A stretch of 5,883 nucleotides of DNA from an uncultured Allomuricauda sp. (GTDB taxonomy: Bacteria > Bacteroidota > Bacteroidia > Flavobacteriales > Flavobacteriaceae). The notes under the pieces were generated by a model, which made no database searches, had not been told where the DNA came from, and worked only from the letters and a program-made list of their open reading frames with translations. The first letter of the stretch is position 1. Every line of letters starts with the position of its first letter. The position numbers and the translations under genes were made by a program. Where the stretch lies: contig CALDPL010000306.1 in the NCBI GenBank assembly GCA_937911965.1, positions 1 through 5,883 of the forward strand. The letters run 5' to 3'. This document shows, in pieces, positions 4,713-5,883 of the stretch.

Positions 4713-5883
4713 CTACCTTTTCAGATATTCCCGCAATACATATTGAAGGATGCCCTCGTTTTTGTAATACTCAATTTCGATATCCGAATCAAAACGGGCC
4801 TTGACCTTGAATTCAGTCGTTTTGCCCGAAGGATGTACGGCCTTGGCATCTATGATCTTATTGGGGGTGAGCCCATTGGCCAATCCTGTGATGGAAAAGG
4901 TTTCCGTTCCGTCAAGACCCAGGGATTCTGCACCCTGTCCATCTACGAACACCAAGGGGGCCACGCCCATGCCCACCAAATTGCTTCTGTGTATGCGCTC
5001 AAAGCTTTCGGCGATGACGGCCTTGATGCCCAATAGGAAGGCGCCCTTGGCCGCCCAGTCCCTGGAAGATCCAGATCCGTAATCCTTTCCGGCCAAAACC
5101 ACCAAGGGAGTCCCTTCGGTCTTATAGGACATGGCGGTGTCATAGACCGTTTTCACTTCCCCACTGGGGAAATGGATGCTATATCCCCCTTCCTTGTCCA
5201 CGATCTTGTTTTTGATCCTCACATTGGCAAAGGTACCGCGCATCATCACCTCGTGGTTGCCCCGTCTCGAACCGTAAGAATTGAAATCGGCCTGTTCCAC
5301 CCCGTGTGACTTGAGGTATTCCCCGGCCGCTGAACGATCGTTGAAGGAACCAGCAGGGGAAATATGGTCCGTGGTCACCGAATCCCCGAGGTACAACAGT
5401 ACCCGGCCCCCTTCGATATCCTTCAAAGGCTCCAATTCAACTTTGAGGCCCTCAAAGAAGGGGGCTTCCTTGATGTAGGTGGAATTATCCGTCCACTGAT
5501 AGTTCTGATCCAAATTGACTTTCAAGTTCTGCCAATCCGTGGACCCGTCAAAGATCACATCGTAGACGTCCTTAAAGTCCTCGACCTTCATACAGGCCTT
5601 GATCGTTTCGGTGATCTCATCCCTGCTGGGCCAAATATCCTTTAGGTATACGGGATTCCCGTTGGGGTCGTAATCCAGGGGATCGTCGATCAGGTTGACG
5701 TCCACCCTGCCGATCAGGGCGTAGGCCACCACCAGCATGGGGGACATCAAAAAGTTCATCTTGACCTGGGGATGGACCCTGGCCTCAAAGTTCCTGTTGC
5801 CCGAGAGCACGGAGGCCACGACCAGTTCCCCTTTGTCCACGGCCTGGGCGACATGTGGGGGAAGGGGACCGGAGTTCCCAATG
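4713..5883 (-). CDS. acnA: Aconitate hydratase AcnA (C-terminal part)
   Basis: This is the last 389 residues of a TCA-cycle aconitase (citrate to isocitrate via cis-aconitate, cytoplasmic, [4Fe-4S]); the 5' portion lies beyond the right edge. The visible part opens with IGNSGPLPPHVAQA. In this family that follows the last of the cluster-binding cysteines, and the edge base fits the third base of its TGC codon. Next come SGNRNFEARVHP (about 27-38), which supplies active-site Asn/Arg residues, then a linker and the swivelling C-terminal domain. That domain carries GDSVTTDHISPAG (about 166-178), SYGSRRGNHEVMMRGTFAN (about 202-220) and DYGSGSSRDWAAKG (about 267-280), which holds the catalytic Ser and Arg, then ESFERIHRSNLVGMG. 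Domain order and motifs are those of the AcnA/IRP class, not AcnB. The stop is TAG at 4715-4713. Visible motifs are intact. A GTG at 5840 is internal and not a start. Confidence 0.96.
   Translation of the reverse strand, partial: IGNSGPLPPHVAQAVDKGELVVASVLSGNRNFEARVHPQVKMNFLMSPMLVVAYALIGRVDVNLIDDPLDYDPNGNPVYLKDIWPSRDEITETIKACMKVEDFKDVYDVIFDGSTDWQNLKVNLDQNYQWTDNSTYIKEAPFFEGLKVELEPLKDIEGGRVLLYLGDSVTTDHISPAGSFNDRSAAGEYLKSHGVEQADFNSYGSRRGNHEVMMRGTFANVRIKNKIVDKEGGYSIHFPSGEVKTVYDTAMSYKTEGTPLVVLAGKDYGSGSSRDWAAKGAFLLGIKAVIAESFERIHRSNLVGMGVAPLVFVDGQGAESLGLDGTETFSITGLANGLTPNKIIDAKAVHPSGKTTEFKVKARFDSDIEIEYYKNEGILQYVLREYLKR

Overview
The window looks like chromosomal DNA from a marine-type member of the Bacteroidetes, most likely family Flavobacteriaceae. 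The evidence is an ECF sigma / FecR-like anti-sigma / TonB-dependent receptor cassette whose receptor carries an N-terminal STN domain, two lipoproteins with Bacteroidetes-style signal peptides and acidic mature N-termini, and A-rich start regions without clear Shine-Dalgarno sequences. Base composition is fairly balanced for this group. Genus cannot be fixed from the window.

Layout. Positions 1-2461 hold three minus-strand genes, transcribed right to left: ECF sigma factor (2461 or 2419 down to 1904), FecR-type anti-sigma factor (1854-937), and the first 309 codons of a FecA-like TonB-dependent receptor (927 to the left edge). The short gaps (49 and 9 bases) suggest one operon. Together they form a cell-surface signalling unit: ligand binding at the receptor would be passed by its STN domain to periplasmic FecR, which then frees the sigma factor. 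The ligand cannot be read from this window.

Divergent from the sigma gene is a very acidic lipoprotein (2560-3297), closed by a large hairpin terminator with a 19-bp perfect stem. The next 387 bases have no gene. They contain two 23-base hairpins with identical architecture (six-pair lower stem, one bulged purine, three-pair upper stem, TAAA loop) whose differing stem positions covary. I read this as a possible non-autonomous remnant of an IS200/IS605-type element. A second lipoprotein gene (3685-4509) follows. It is interrupted by a single in-frame TGA at 3958, with the reading frame intact on both sides. It converges on the C-terminal part of an AcnA-type aconitase (4713 to the right edge, minus strand); a hairpin at 4536-4571 can act as terminator for both.

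Most of the window is ordinary for the clade. The items most worth a second look are the covarying hairpin pair just upstream of the interrupted lipoprotein gene, and the isolated nonsense codon in that gene. I found no complete, clearly novel system.
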